From Sphingobacterium deserti (lineage in GTDB: Bacteria; Bacteroidota; Bacteroidia; Sphingobacteriales; Sphingobacteriaceae), in assembly GCF_000757725.1 (NCBI RefSeq), contig NZ_JJMU01000065.1, forward strand, positions 83,870 to 147,869: a stretch of 64,000 nucleotides of DNA, read 5' to 3'. Positions 7,335 through 16,355 of the stretch are shown one piece after another. The position numbers and the translations under genes were made by a program. Within the stretch, counting starts at the first letter, position 1, and every line of letters begins with the position of its first letter. The notes below the pieces were generated by a model. The model did no database searches. It was not told where the DNA came from and was given only the letters and a program-made list of their open reading frames with translations.

Positions 7335-8282
7335 ATGTCTCCCAGTAATACCAATGCGGTTAGTAGTCCGTTTCAGCTTTTTGAAAGAGCCGAGTGGAAA
7401 AGCTTGAATGGTCATTTTTCGCATCATCTTAATCAGGATGATGTAGATAATCTTCATGCGCTAAACGAGCCGCTAAATATTAAAGAAATTGAAGAGATAT
7501 ACTTCCCACTAGCGCATTTAATCAATATCTTTTTGGAGCGCGCTAAGGATGCACACGCTGTGGTGAATGGCTTTTTAAATAAACATACCCAAAGACTACC
7601 CTTTGTTATCGGTATCGCCGGATCCGTTGCAGCGGGTAAAAGCACGACCGCTCGTGTATTACAAAAAGTATTATCGATGCTGCCGGGAAAGCCACAGGTG
7701 GATCTGGTTACTACAGATGGTTTCCTTTACCCGAACAAGGTCCTCACAGCAAGAGGTATGCTCAATAGGAAGGGGTTTCCGGAAAGCTACGATACGAAAT
7801 TGCTGCTTAATTTTTTGTCGGCAATGAAATCGGGGGTAGATGAATTTGATGTACCCGTCTATTCACACTTAGCTTATGATATTTTAGAAGACCACAAACA
7901 GAAAGTCATCCGACCAGACATACTTATTGTAGAAGGAATAAACGTCTTACAGGTGAATTCTTCCAAAGGTAATAATGTCTTCGTATCCGACTACTTCGAT
8001 TATTCCATCTATGTGGATGCCGAGGAAAAAGATATTATGGATTGGTATGTCAGCCGCTTCGAGTCGCTTCGGGCAACTTCTTTCCAAAACCCTGGATCTT
8101 ATTTTCACCGCTACGCGGGAATGGACGAAAAAGAAAGCTTAGCGATGGCGACTAGCATCTGGAACGAAATTAACAAACCGAATCTTCAGGAAAACATACT
8201 TCCTACTCGATACCGGGCTGACCTTATCCTGGAAAAAGGATCGCACCACTTTGTAAAACGGATAAGGGTTCGTAAGACCTGA
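7335..8282 (+). CDS. coaA: Pantothenate kinase, type I
   Basis: A 315-aa kinase phosphorylating pantothenate, the first step of coenzyme A synthesis. The P-loop GSVAAGKS is at residues 96-103, followed by the type I features TTDGF, the YDTKLLL region and LIVEGINVLQ. Length and motifs match CoaA of E. coli. The gene ends 3 nt before the end of the convergent mscS-like gene, with no hairpin between them. Confidence 0.96.
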   Translation: MSPSNTNAVSSPFQLFERAEWKSLNGHFSHHLNQDDVDNLHALNEPLNIKEIEEIYFPLAHLINIFLERAKDAHAVVNGFLNKHTQRLPFVIGIAGSVAAGKSTTARVLQKVLSMLPGKPQVDLVTTDGFLYPNKVLTARGMLNRKGFPESYDTKLLLNFLSAMKSGVDEFDVPVYSHLAYDILEDHKQKVIRPDILIVEGINVLQVNSSKGNNVFVSDYFDYSIYVDAEEKDIMDWYVSRFESLRATSFQNPGSYFHRYAGMDEKESLAMATSIWNEINKPNLQENILPTRYRADLILEKGSHHFVKRIRVRKT

Positions 8283-8285
8283 TAC

Positions 8286-9161
8286 CTACTGATCGAGATC
8301 GTACTCCCGTTTAAACTGAAGCACTTCTTTCAGAATTTCATTTTCTAACTGCCGATGCAGCTTGTTGCTACTACTGGTGGCGTGCATATCCATTTTATAC
8401 TTTACGTAGTCCTTCCCTATCTCTACTACTTTAAGATGTAGATCATCATCGCCCGTCAGGTAGGGATGGTTGATCAATGTTTTCTGAATACGGGCTTCCA
8501 ACTGATCTACCTCGACAGCGGTTTGAAGAGGAAGCTCGAAACGCACGTAAAAAAGGCTTGATCGGTGCGCGGAAAAATTTACCATTGGAGCAGTAAACAC
8601 TAAATTATTCGGAACCATCACAATATCATCTTCCTCATCTTGTATCAGCAGGCTGGAAAATGTGATGTCTACAATCCGGCCTTGATAGCCCCCTATTTTG
8701 ACACGATCACCAACAGACAGTTGGTCGTTAAACATAATAAAAAGCCCGGATAGCATGTTCGTAATGTATTCCCTGAAGGTGACCGCAATGGCCATGGCTA
8801 CGATAGTTAAACTCGTCACAAACTCACGTGGGTCTATGCCTAAAGCCAACATAATGGCGATTATTGCTGTGCTCGTATTCAGTACGGCTGTCAAACGATT
8901 TATCCCCAAGACAAAGTTTCCACGAACACTTTTGTGTTCATTCCTTTTCTTGTATAAGGTGATCATTATGTATCGGCCGATGGAGTACAATATGCTGGCC
9001 GTTAAAAATAAGTTCAACGCACTTGAAGCATTATTGATCAGCCGGTGAGCTTTATAGTACTCTTCGAAATACCAAAATGAGGTGGACAACATGATCCATA
9101 AAACAAGCTTGCCCAGAAACTTAAGTACGGTCCTATGTTTTCGTTCTTCTACCATTGCCAT
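8286..9161 (-). CDS. MscS-family mechanosensitive ion channel
   Basis: A 291-aa small-conductance channel protein. Four hydrophobic segments lie in the first 150 residues. The pore-lining helix is followed by TFREYITNMLSGLFIMFND and the beta domain with VGDRVKIGGYQGRIVDI and PNNLVF, the standard MscS core. The longer frame opens with TTG at 9182; I use the ATG at 9161 (MAMVEERKH), and ATG 9155 is equally possible. The gene is convergent with coaA and presumably protects against hypo-osmotic shock. Confidence 0.92.
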   Translation of the reverse strand: MAMVEERKHRTVLKFLGKLVLWIMLSTSFWYFEEYYKAHRLINNASSALNLFLTASILYSIGRYIMITLYKKRNEHKSVRGNFVLGINRLTAVLNTSTAIIAIMLALGIDPREFVTSLTIVAMAIAVTFREYITNMLSGLFIMFNDQLSVGDRVKIGGYQGRIVDITFSSLLIQDEEDDIVMVPNNLVFTAPMVNFSAHRSSLFYVRFELPLQTAVEVDQLEARIQKTLINHPYLTGDDDLHLKVVEIGKDYVKYKMDMHATSSSNKLHRQLENEILKEVLQFKREYDLDQ

Positions 9162-9416
9162 ATAAACCAACGAAAATATCAAATTTCATCGGCTGATGCA
9201 ATGGCCTAGTCAATTATCTCGAGCTAATTTCATTTATTAGCTACTGCAGTGTGGTGTATGTAATGATACCTGCCCTTACAAAAAAATGTATAAACTAATT
9301 ATCCGTGTCAAGCGTTTGATTATAAATCGGATAGCGAACTAATAGGCAGACGCCGTTTTATATTATGTAAAAATAAATTAACTTAGCAAGCTGAAATGTG
9401 CTAGATACATACAATT

Positions 9417-10370
9417 ATGCAAACAACATTTGATTTTGAAAAGCCTATTGCAGATTTGCAAACCCAAATAGAAAAGGTTTTACAGGTCCAGGAAAAGACG
9501 AAAGTGGACATGAGTGCAACGGTCAACGAGCTCGAAACAAAATTGGAACAAACCAAAAAGGATATCTATACCAATATGAGTGGGTGGCAAAAAGTACAGA
9601 TGTCCAGACATCCTGATCGGCCTCAAACATTTGATTATATAGAAATGCTTTGCGAAGAGTTTATCGAACTGCACGGTGACAGAACTGTAAAAGACGATAA
9701 AGCGATCATTGGTGGCATTGCTTCGATAGATGGGCAGCCTGTTATGGTTATCGGTCATCAAAAAGGTAAAAACACGAAGGAACGGCAGTACCGCAATTTC
9801 GGTATGGCAAATCCCGAGGGCTATCGCAAGGCGCTTCGCCTTATGAAAATGGCCGAGAAGTTCAACAGGCCCATTGTCACGTTCATTGACACGATGGGTG
9901 CCTATCCAGGTTTAGAAGCGGAAGAGCGTGGACAAGGCGAGGCTATCGCGCGCAATCTTTTAGAAATGTCAGTGTTAACGGTTCCGGTAATTTGCGTGGT
10001 AATCGGTGAGGGTGCATCAGGCGGCGCGTTAGGCATTGGCGTTGGCGATCGGGTTTATATGTTGCAAAACACTTGGTATTCAGTCATATCTCCTGAGTCG
10101 TGTTCATCCATTCTGTACAGAAGCTGGGATCAGAAAGAAAAAGCAGCGGATTCGCTAAAATTGACAGCAGAAGATATGTTGAAGAACGGGCTTATCGATG
10201 GTATTATCGAGGAGCCGGTTGGTGGCGCCAACCAGGATCCAGCCGCAACAGCTAATACATTGAAAACGAAAATACTTGCTGATATTCAAGAATTAAAGCT
10301 TAAAGACGCTGAAACATTGGTTAACGACCGTATTGCTAAATTTAGCAATATGGGGGTCGTTGTCGAGTAA
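9417..10370 (+). CDS. accA: Acetyl-CoA carboxylase carboxyltransferase subunit alpha
   Basis: A 317-aa AccA, partner of AccD in transferring the carboxyl group from biotin to acetyl-CoA, the committed step of fatty acid synthesis. The N-terminal coiled region and the crotonase-fold core with RHPDRP, DTMGAYPG, EGASGGALGIG and SPE-SCSSILYRSW are all present. It stands alone, with a 234-nt upstream region and a strong terminator after it. Confidence 0.97.
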   Translation: MQTTFDFEKPIADLQTQIEKVLQVQEKTKVDMSATVNELETKLEQTKKDIYTNMSGWQKVQMSRHPDRPQTFDYIEMLCEEFIELHGDRTVKDDKAIIGGIASIDGQPVMVIGHQKGKNTKERQYRNFGMANPEGYRKALRLMKMAEKFNRPIVTFIDTMGAYPGLEAEERGQGEAIARNLLEMSVLTVPVICVVIGEGASGGALGIGVGDRVYMLQNTWYSVISPESCSSILYRSWDQKEKAADSLKLTAEDMLKNGLIDGIIEEPVGGANQDPAATANTLKTKILADIQELKLKDAETLVNDRIAKFSNMGVVVE

Positions 10371-10384
10371 TGTCCGAATGATTT

Positions 10385-10430
10385 TATAAAACAACAAACG
10401 CCAGCTTTTGCTGGCGTTTGTTGTTTTATA
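10385..10430. terminator. Bidirectional terminator, perfect 21-bp stem
   Basis: 10385-10405 is exactly complementary to 10410-10430 around a TTTT loop. The base of the stem is A/T-rich, giving U tracts in both directions. It separates the convergent accA and polysaccharide deacetylase genes. Confidence 0.92.
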
Positions 10431-10443
10431 GTGTTTAATACAA

Positions 10444-11418
10444 TTAATACCGAAATGGATAGTCTTGCATAAATTCAAACCTGTAATCTGTGTGTGTTTG
10501 AATAGTGTCGATAAGTGAGGATAGCAGCTGCTGGCCTTTCTTATTTTGGAACATATCATCATGCATAAGGAGCACAACGTTATTAGGTTCCATAGATGAT
10601 TTATTGTTCATGTAGTTGCGGATGCGCGTATAAATTTCATGAACAGACTGGATAGGCTTGCCTGTAAGACCGTGAATTTTCCACTCCACATCCCAGCCAA
10701 AAATTTTGTAACCGTTTGTGTATAGCATGTCAGCTGTACTGGCACCGCTTTGCAGGTCTATACGACGGATGTCGTCGTAGATCCAGATATTACGGCCCGG
10801 TAGCCGTATGATTTTATGCTGGAGTTTTAAATCTGTCTCATTTTTCTCAAAATCATTGTAAGCTCCTACTGCATTGCTATAAAACGTGGTAAACTTGTTA
10901 TTGCCGTGCGTATAACTATGGTTGTAGCATTCTACAAGCGGGTTATCGTAGTATTTTTGATAGTCGCGCTTTAGTCCCTTAGACATAAAGGCATGTTTGC
11001 CAACTAAGAAAGCATTGATTTTTATCTTTCTAGCCTTCGCGATGGAGTCGATGGCTTTACTTCCGCGTAGCGGCCCATCATCGAATGTGAAGTATATGTG
11101 CTTAGGCAATTGATCCAAAGCTAGTCTTACTGAATCTCGCACACGACGACGTTCTAGGCGAATGGCTTTAGCTAAGGAATCTTTGCTTATCGGATTTACC
11201 GTATCAACCATTAGGTGTACCGGCTCTCTCCACCTCTTCGTTAAACTCCCCGTGCACGAAGGCAGCGTATCCGTTTTCGAGTCACTTACAACCGCTAATT
11301 TCAACGAGTCTTGCGATGGGTTTGCAGCTCTGCTGTCCATGCTTCCGCTACATGAAGCCAACCACATCAAATAAAATACTCCCCCAAAAGTAAAGAGGCT
11401 TTTCACACCATTTCGCAT
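10444..11418 (-). CDS. Polysaccharide deacetylase (NodB domain) lipoprotein
   Basis: A 324-aa protein with a lipoprotein signal (lipobox LASC, Cys23), so it is anchored in the envelope. The NodB domain begins with TFDDGP at 111-116 (catalytic and metal Asp) and has the metal-binding H-x3-H at His167 and His171 in NHSYTH, then RLPGRN. Family members remove acetyl groups from peptidoglycan, chitin or other polysaccharides; the substrate here is unknown. The longer frame starts with TTG at 11424, so I use the ATG at 11418. Confidence 0.9.
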   Translation of the reverse strand: MRNGVKSLFTFGGVFYLMWLASCSGSMDSRAANPSQDSLKLAVVSDSKTDTLPSCTGSLTKRWREPVHLMVDTVNPISKDSLAKAIRLERRRVRDSVRLALDQLPKHIYFTFDDGPLRGSKAIDSIAKARKIKINAFLVGKHAFMSKGLKRDYQKYYDNPLVECYNHSYTHGNNKFTTFYSNAVGAYNDFEKNETDLKLQHKIIRLPGRNIWIYDDIRRIDLQSGASTADMLYTNGYKIFGWDVEWKIHGLTGKPIQSVHEIYTRIRNYMNNKSSMEPNNVVLLMHDDMFQNKKGQQLLSSLIDTIQTHTDYRFEFMQDYPFRY

Positions 11419-11564
11419 ACGCAATACTACCTTCCGATTTTTGTTGCAAAGTTAGATCATTAGACGCGCAAACGCAAAATTATTAACTTGTAAAAATCAG
11501 GATTGTAGCGTTTTTTCCCATTCTTTCATTTCATCCTTGTTCTCGCTACCTGTATTAAAAATTT

Positions 11565-11610
11565 CAGCGTCTAAGGTGGAGAATTATTCTCCACCCTAGA
11601 CGCTGGCTTT
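11565..11610 (-). terminator. Terminator after the basic secreted protein gene
   Basis: CAGCGTCTAAGGTGGAGAA (11565-11583) pairs with 11587-11605 at 18 of 19 positions around a 3-nt loop. On the minus strand it is followed by a T-rich run (complement of 11556-11564). The plus side also has CTTTTT, so it may work both ways. Confidence 0.85.
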
Positions 11611-11627
11611 TTACATCATAATTGATC

Positions 11628-12086
11628 TTATCGATGCGTACGCCTTCCGCGCTGATGATCGCGTTTGTGACGTTTCTTAGAAGGTTTTTTATCATAACGA
11701 TCGTTATGTCGCCGATCACCCAGATAATGCTGCGAGTGGTTATTTGCATAGCGATGGTATCGTTTATGCACATCCCGATGATTTCTCCAGGGTTCGGCAT
11801 GGTTCAGCACCACTTTATAAGTGCGGCTCATGTTGACATGCCTGTAGCGCTTTGGCAACGTGCGGACATTGACCCAACGATTTCCCTGCGGGTAAATATA
11901 ACGCCTACTCGATACGTCGTAATATACCCCTATTTCAGGTAGATAATAGTAACGAACATAGTTGTAACCTACAGGCCCCCAATTTGGCTGAGATCCTATA
12001 TTAACATGGACGCTTACTTGCGCATCAGCCGGCTTTACAAAAGTAAATAAGCTTAGGGCTATTGTGGTGTAAATAAACTTTTTCAT
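11628..12086 (-). CDS. Secreted His/Arg/Tyr-rich basic protein of unknown function
   Basis: A 152-aa protein with a signal peptide (MKKFIYTTIALSLF, cleavage after ADA). The mature N-terminal half has a tyrosine-rich motif RYYYLPEIGVYYD followed by RRYIYPQGNRW; the C-terminal half is strongly basic and rich in His, Arg and Lys. I know similar small proteins in Bacteroidota but not their function. The ATG at 12086 has AAGGA about 7 nt upstream; an in-frame ATG at 12104 would put extra polar residues before the signal peptide. Metal or polyanion binding is possible from composition only. Confidence 0.8.
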   Translation of the reverse strand: MKKFIYTTIALSLFTFVKPADAQVSVHVNIGSQPNWGPVGYNYVRYYYLPEIGVYYDVSSRRYIYPQGNRWVNVRTLPKRYRHVNMSRTYKVVLNHAEPWRNHRDVHKRYHRYANNHSQHYLGDRRHNDRYDKKPSKKRHKRDHQRGRRTHR

Positions 12087-12181
12087 AGTGTTTCCTTCTT
12101 TCATATTTTTATACTATTAATACTATGACAGCATAGTAAATAGAAAGGATTAACAGGTCTCTACAAAAAGGTATAGAAATT

Positions 12182-12874
12182 TTAAAAGGCAAAACCCACT
12201 TTCACACCAAACTCAAATAAATTAAGGTCAGTCTCGAATGACGTAGATGAAGAACCGTCCTGAACCACAGACGTTAATGCTGACTTCCGGTATTCAAAAT
12301 ATGGTCCCGTCATAATATCAAACCTTGATCCAACCCTAATGCTTACGCCAGCCTGCGCATTTGCCAGAAGCCCAGAAGATAGACGCGACTCTTCTTCAAA
12401 CGAATAAAGTGAACTAGACCAGTCGGTAGTTCGCGATGATCTATGTGATGATTCATAACCGCCTACCCTAAAGTTATATCCCAATGAAGCCGACAAGAAT
12501 GGGCTCACGCGTTTATCTATAAAACGATACGATGCGTGTGCATAAAGTGGAATTGAAATATAGTTTCGTAAAAAATCAACGTCATCATCGTAGTGCCAAT
12601 CATCCCAATCAGCATCGACTTCAAGGACGTGTCTTATTCCTGTACCGGCACCGACGGCGAACTTCGGGCTTAAGTGAAATAGCCCAATGTAGTTGAATTG
12701 CAGCCCTACATAGTCAATGCTATTGTCGTTAGATACAAATCCACGTCCCTCCGCTTGTCCATTTGTATAAGACAGTCCGAAATTGAAGTTGTTTGAGTAA
12801 TAGGGTTTAAAATCCTGAGCATTTGCGGCTTGCAGAAACAAACAGCTCATAAGCATGAGTAGTATTTTTTTCAT
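12182..12874 (-). CDS. Outer-membrane beta-barrel protein (porin-like)
   Basis: A 230-aa protein with a signal peptide ending in ANAQ, then alternating hydrophobic/polar strands (NFGLSYTNG, GLQFNYIGLF, ASLGYNFRVGG) and a terminal Phe after GVKVGFAF, as in OmpW/OprF-type small barrels. This is a structural call; the ligand is unknown. It lies 95 nt upstream of the basic secreted protein on the same strand. Confidence 0.8.
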   Translation of the reverse strand: MKKILLMLMSCLFLQAANAQDFKPYYSNNFNFGLSYTNGQAEGRGFVSNDNSIDYVGLQFNYIGLFHLSPKFAVGAGTGIRHVLEVDADWDDWHYDDDVDFLRNYISIPLYAHASYRFIDKRVSPFLSASLGYNFRVGGYESSHRSSRTTDWSSSLYSFEEESRLSSGLLANAQAGVSIRVGSRFDIMTGPYFEYRKSALTSVVQDGSSSTSFETDLNLFEFGVKVGFAF

Positions 12875-12997
12875 ACGATTATTATTTTAATTTCCGGTAA
12901 AAATACAAATAATTCAAATATATTGGAACGTTGTTAATAAATTGAGCGTCGGGTACAGGTTGACTAAATATGGCTGTCAACATTCCACTATTTTACC

Positions 12998-13005
12998 TAT
13001 CTTTG
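12998..13005 (+). promoter_or_regulatory. -7 promoter element of ychF
   Basis: TATCTTTG, an exact TAnnTTTG match, 24 nt before the ychF ATG. No convincing -33 box. Confidence 0.55.
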
Positions 13006-13029
13006 GGCGATTAAAAAAATGCAATTTTC

Positions 13030-14130
13030 ATGGCTTTACAATGTGGTATCGTAGGTTTACCAAACGTCGGTAAATCGACATTATTTAACTGTTTGTCAAA
13101 CGCGAAAGCGCAGGCAGCGAATTTCCCTTTTTGTACAATAGAACCCAATGTCGGTGTGATCACCGTTCCTGATGAGCGTATAAACAAATTGGCAGAACTT
13201 GTGAACCCGCAACGCATCGTTCCAAATACAATTGAAATTGTTGATATCGCTGGGCTTGTGAAAGGAGCTTCTAAGGGTGAAGGCTTGGGGAATCAATTTT
13301 TGGGTAATATACGCACAACGAATGCTATCATCCATGTGCTTCGTTGCTTCGATGACGGAAATGTTATTCACGTAGATGGCTCCGTAGATCCAATTCGCGA
13401 TAAAGAAATTATCGATACAGAACTCCAATTGAAAGATCTGGATACCGTCGTTAAGCGGATACAGAAGGTGGAGAAAATGGCCAAAACTGGTGGTGACAAA
13501 GACGCGAAAAAGACTTTTGAAATACTGTCTGTTGTTAAAGCGCATTTGGAATCTGGCCGTTCAGCACGGACAGCAGCTATAGCTGAGGAAGATTTTGAAT
13601 TTATCGATGATCTTGCTTTATTGACAGTGAAGCCTGTATTGTACGTTTGTAACGTCGACGAAGCTTCTGTCAACACAGGCAATGCGTATGTAGATCGCGT
13701 TAAAGAAGCCGTTAAAGATGAAAATGCAGAAGTATTAATCATTTCGGCACAGATAGAATCTGAAATAGCGCAGCTAGAATCTTATGATGAACGCAAGATG
13801 TTTTTGGAAGATCTTGGATTGGAAGAATCGGGCGTCCACAAACTTATTCGTGCAGCGTATTCCTTGCTTAAGCTTTCTACATATTTTACTGCTGGTGTGC
13901 AAGAAGTCCGCGCTTGGACCATTGAGAACGGCTTCACAGCGCCGCAAGCTGCAGGTGTAATCCATACCGATTTCGAGAAAGGATTTATACGAGCGGAGGT
14001 TATTAAGTATGTGGACTACGTGCAATACGGATCTGAGGCTGCGGTCAAAGAAGCTGGCAAGCTATCCGTAGAAGGTAAAACGTATGTCGTGGAAGACGGT
14101 GATATTATGCACTTCCGGTTCAATGTTTAA
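13030..14130 (+). CDS. ychF: Redox-regulated ATPase YchF
   Basis: A 366-aa Obg-family P-loop protein. The G1 motif GLPNVGKST is at 9-17, followed by DIAGLVKGASKGEGLGN, and the G4 position reads NVDE in place of NKxD, the change that makes YchF prefer ATP. The C-terminal TGS domain is present (TFFTAG-like STYFTAGVQEVRAWT to the end). It is universally conserved, ribosome-associated and linked to oxidative stress control. Confidence 0.97.
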   Translation: MALQCGIVGLPNVGKSTLFNCLSNAKAQAANFPFCTIEPNVGVITVPDERINKLAELVNPQRIVPNTIEIVDIAGLVKGASKGEGLGNQFLGNIRTTNAIIHVLRCFDDGNVIHVDGSVDPIRDKEIIDTELQLKDLDTVVKRIQKVEKMAKTGGDKDAKKTFEILSVVKAHLESGRSARTAAIAEEDFEFIDDLALLTVKPVLYVCNVDEASVNTGNAYVDRVKEAVKDENAEVLIISAQIESEIAQLESYDERKMFLEDLGLEESGVHKLIRAAYSLLKLSTYFTAGVQEVRAWTIENGFTAPQAAGVIHTDFEKGFIRAEVIKYVDYVQYGSEAAVKEAGKLSVEGKTYVVEDGDIMHFRFNV

Positions 14131-14185
14131 AGAGGTAACATTAAAATAAAAGTCAAGTATCTCAAAAAAGTCACTGCATAGCTAT

Positions 14186-14310
14186 CAAGTAGGTCATTGC
14201 GAGGAAGTATGACGACCGCTGAAGGCAGGTCCGAAGGAAACCAATCTGAGGTTTTACAAACGTAAGATCGCTCCGTCGTCGTTTCTCTTTCTCGCGATGA
14301 TGTCTACTTG
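14186..14310. repeat. 125-bp imperfect inverted-repeat element
   Basis: The ends CAAGTAG (14186-14192) and CTACTTG (14304-14310) are perfect complements, followed inward by TCATTGCGAG against CTCGCGATGA (one mismatch), and then GACGAC (14211-14216) with GTCGTC (14275-14280). The wording (CATTGCGAGGAAG, CCAATCTGAGG) is like dispersed palindromic intergenic repeats known in many bacteria. It ends 76 nt before the DUF72 start. Confidence 0.75.
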
Positions 14311-14386
14311 TCGCTTTTTATACACGCTCTTTCTTTCAAATAGCACAGCGCCTTGTTCAAGTATGTTTCATTTCGTATATTCGATT

Positions 14387-15283
14387 ATGAAATTTGGTCA
14401 AGTAGAAAATCCGGGAGAGATTGATTTCACTCTGCCCCCCACGCCTTCTGAAACGATAGATCTGCTGAAACGTAATAAAAAAAAATCGGAGCTTGAAGTT
14501 TATGTCGGATGTGCTAAATGGAATAAGGCTGATTTAAAGGGTTTTTATCCGCGCGGCACGAAAGATGAGTTGAGCTACTACGCACAGCAATTCAATTCAA
14601 TTGAGCTCAATGCAACTTTTTATAACTCGCCTAGCAAAGAACAAGTAAAGACTTGGCGGGAAAAAACGAGCGAAGGTTTTAAATTTTTTCCAAAGATTCC
14701 CCAATCCATAAGTCACTATGGAAGACTGCTCAATACGGATGAGAAAGTCAAAGCATTTGTAGATGCTACGGTTAATTTCGAAGATAGACTGGGCATGGCT
14801 TTTTTACAGATGCACGATAATTATAAGCCGAAAGATTTTGAACGTCTCAAAGATTTTCTGAAAAATTTTCCAAAAGGCTATCCATTGGCCTTGGAAGTAC
14901 GAAATACATCGTGGTTTACAGAAAAAAAAGTCTTTGACGATCTTGTCGATCTGTTAGAGAAAACGGATACCAGCAACGTTATTGTCGATACAGCGGGCAG
15001 GCGTGATCTCTTGCATATGCGACTTACCACGTCTGACGCTTTTGTGAGATACGTAGGGGCTAATCATCCCACGGATTATGATCGCCTCAGCGAATGGGTT
15101 GAGCGAATCAAAGAATGGAAAAAGGCAGGTTTACGTCGACTCTTCTTCTTCGTCCATCAGAATGTGGAAGTGGCATCCCCCCTGCTGGCTGCCCACTTTA
15201 TCAAAGAACTCAATAAGGCGATTGGCACGAACTTGACAATTCCAAATAAGGATAGTGACACGAGTCAGGGAAAGCTGTTTTAG
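14387..15283 (+). CDS. DUF72 family protein (YecE-like)
   Basis: A 298-aa TIM-barrel-like protein of the DUF72 family. Typical features are VGCAKWNKADLKGFYP near the start, FNSIELNATFYN, FKFFPKIPQSISH, LALEVRNTSWF and the C-terminal FFFVHQN. The biochemical role of the family is not established. The frame is open 30 codons further upstream across the inverted-repeat element, but the ATG at 14387 (MKFGQVENPG) is a better start. It ends one nucleotide before the end of the convergent TPR gene. Confidence 0.9.
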   Translation: MKFGQVENPGEIDFTLPPTPSETIDLLKRNKKKSELEVYVGCAKWNKADLKGFYPRGTKDELSYYAQQFNSIELNATFYNSPSKEQVKTWREKTSEGFKFFPKIPQSISHYGRLLNTDEKVKAFVDATVNFEDRLGMAFLQMHDNYKPKDFERLKDFLKNFPKGYPLALEVRNTSWFTEKKVFDDLVDLLEKTDTSNVIVDTAGRRDLLHMRLTTSDAFVRYVGANHPTDYDRLSEWVERIKEWKKAGLRRLFFFVHQNVEVASPLLAAHFIKELNKAIGTNLTIPNKDSDTSQGKLF

Positions 15284-15284
15284 C

Positions 15285-16280
15285 TTATTCCTCTTCTAAG
15301 AAATTTCGCTTATCTAATGTGTTGAACATATTCAGGTCTTCTGCCGCCCCATGGGCGTCTCCTAATTGCTCTCTGATTTTAGATCGATATAAGTAAAGTT
15401 CGGAATAGTTGGGGTTTAATACAATAGCCTCGCCGTAATCGGCCAGCGCAGATTCCCAATTCTCCATCTTTTCGAATAGGTCGGCTCGCAAAGCATAAAC
15501 GTAGAAATCATCCGGCAGTAAATCTACCAAGATATTGAAATCGGCCTCCGCCTTTTCATACTCCTCTCGTTCAACAAAATAGTTGCCACGTTCTTCGTAT
15601 ACGGAACTGGACTCCGGCGCTAATACTACAGCTTTATCTAAATCGCGGGTTGCTTCATCAAACTCATGAATCGCGGTAAATAGCTTGGCGCGATAGAGAT
15701 ATGCAGCGGAGTTATCGGCATCAATCTGTAAGGCTTTGGTGAAAGATTCAAAAGCATCATGGTAACGTAGCATACGCAAATGTAATGCCCCAGCATAAAC
15801 CAGTATGTCTGCCGACGGCTCTCTATTGAACGCTTCTGCATAGTAAGCCAGTGCGCGCTCGTAATCAAACTGTGGCGTAAGCTCTAAAGCAGCCTCAAGT
15901 AAAGCTTCTACACTTTCGAATTGATCGACATCATAAGGCGAGCGTGCTGGCTTTTCCTGCTGCCACTGCATATAGCTACAGTAATTGGAGTCCAACGATT
16001 TTACCACCTGATAATCGTAGAATGCCCCTTCATCATCTTCTAAATAAGCGTTCAAGATCGATCGGCATGCCCGGAAAAAAGGCTGCTGTGGATAGCTTTC
16101 TATGGCATTGGAATACAAGGAGTGAGCTTTTTCTAATTCTCCCTTCTTAAAAAAGTCAAATCCCAGTTTTGCAATGCTTAGGCATTCGTCGGTATCGGGA
16201 ATTTCTGAAACGATGGTATTAGTATAGGGAAGTAATCCACTATGTGCAAGTAGGAAATAGCGATTTTTATTTATGTGCAT
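15285..16280 (-). CDS. Tetratricopeptide-repeat protein
   Basis: A 331-aa cytoplasmic protein with about six TPR units between residues 30 and 320, recognisable by the W/L-G-Y-A-F-A-P spacing (for example ALAYYAEAFNREP, AFESFTKALQIDADN, ALADYGEAIVLNPNY). No signal peptide. TPRs mediate protein binding; the partner is unknown. There is no terminator in the single nucleotide separating it from the convergent DUF72 gene. Confidence 0.88.
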   Translation of the reverse strand: MHINKNRYFLLAHSGLLPYTNTIVSEIPDTDECLSIAKLGFDFFKKGELEKAHSLYSNAIESYPQQPFFRACRSILNAYLEDDEGAFYDYQVVKSLDSNYCSYMQWQQEKPARSPYDVDQFESVEALLEAALELTPQFDYERALAYYAEAFNREPSADILVYAGALHLRMLRYHDAFESFTKALQIDADNSAAYLYRAKLFTAIHEFDEATRDLDKAVVLAPESSSVYEERGNYFVEREEYEKAEADFNILVDLLPDDFYVYALRADLFEKMENWESALADYGEAIVLNPNYSELYLYRSKIREQLGDAHGAAEDLNMFNTLDKRNFLEEE

Positions 16281-16355
16281 GAATAAGGAGCAGTTTTCTT
16301 ATCGTTACGAATATACTTAAAAATGGGGAAACCTCAGGCTACCGTAGGCAGCTCA

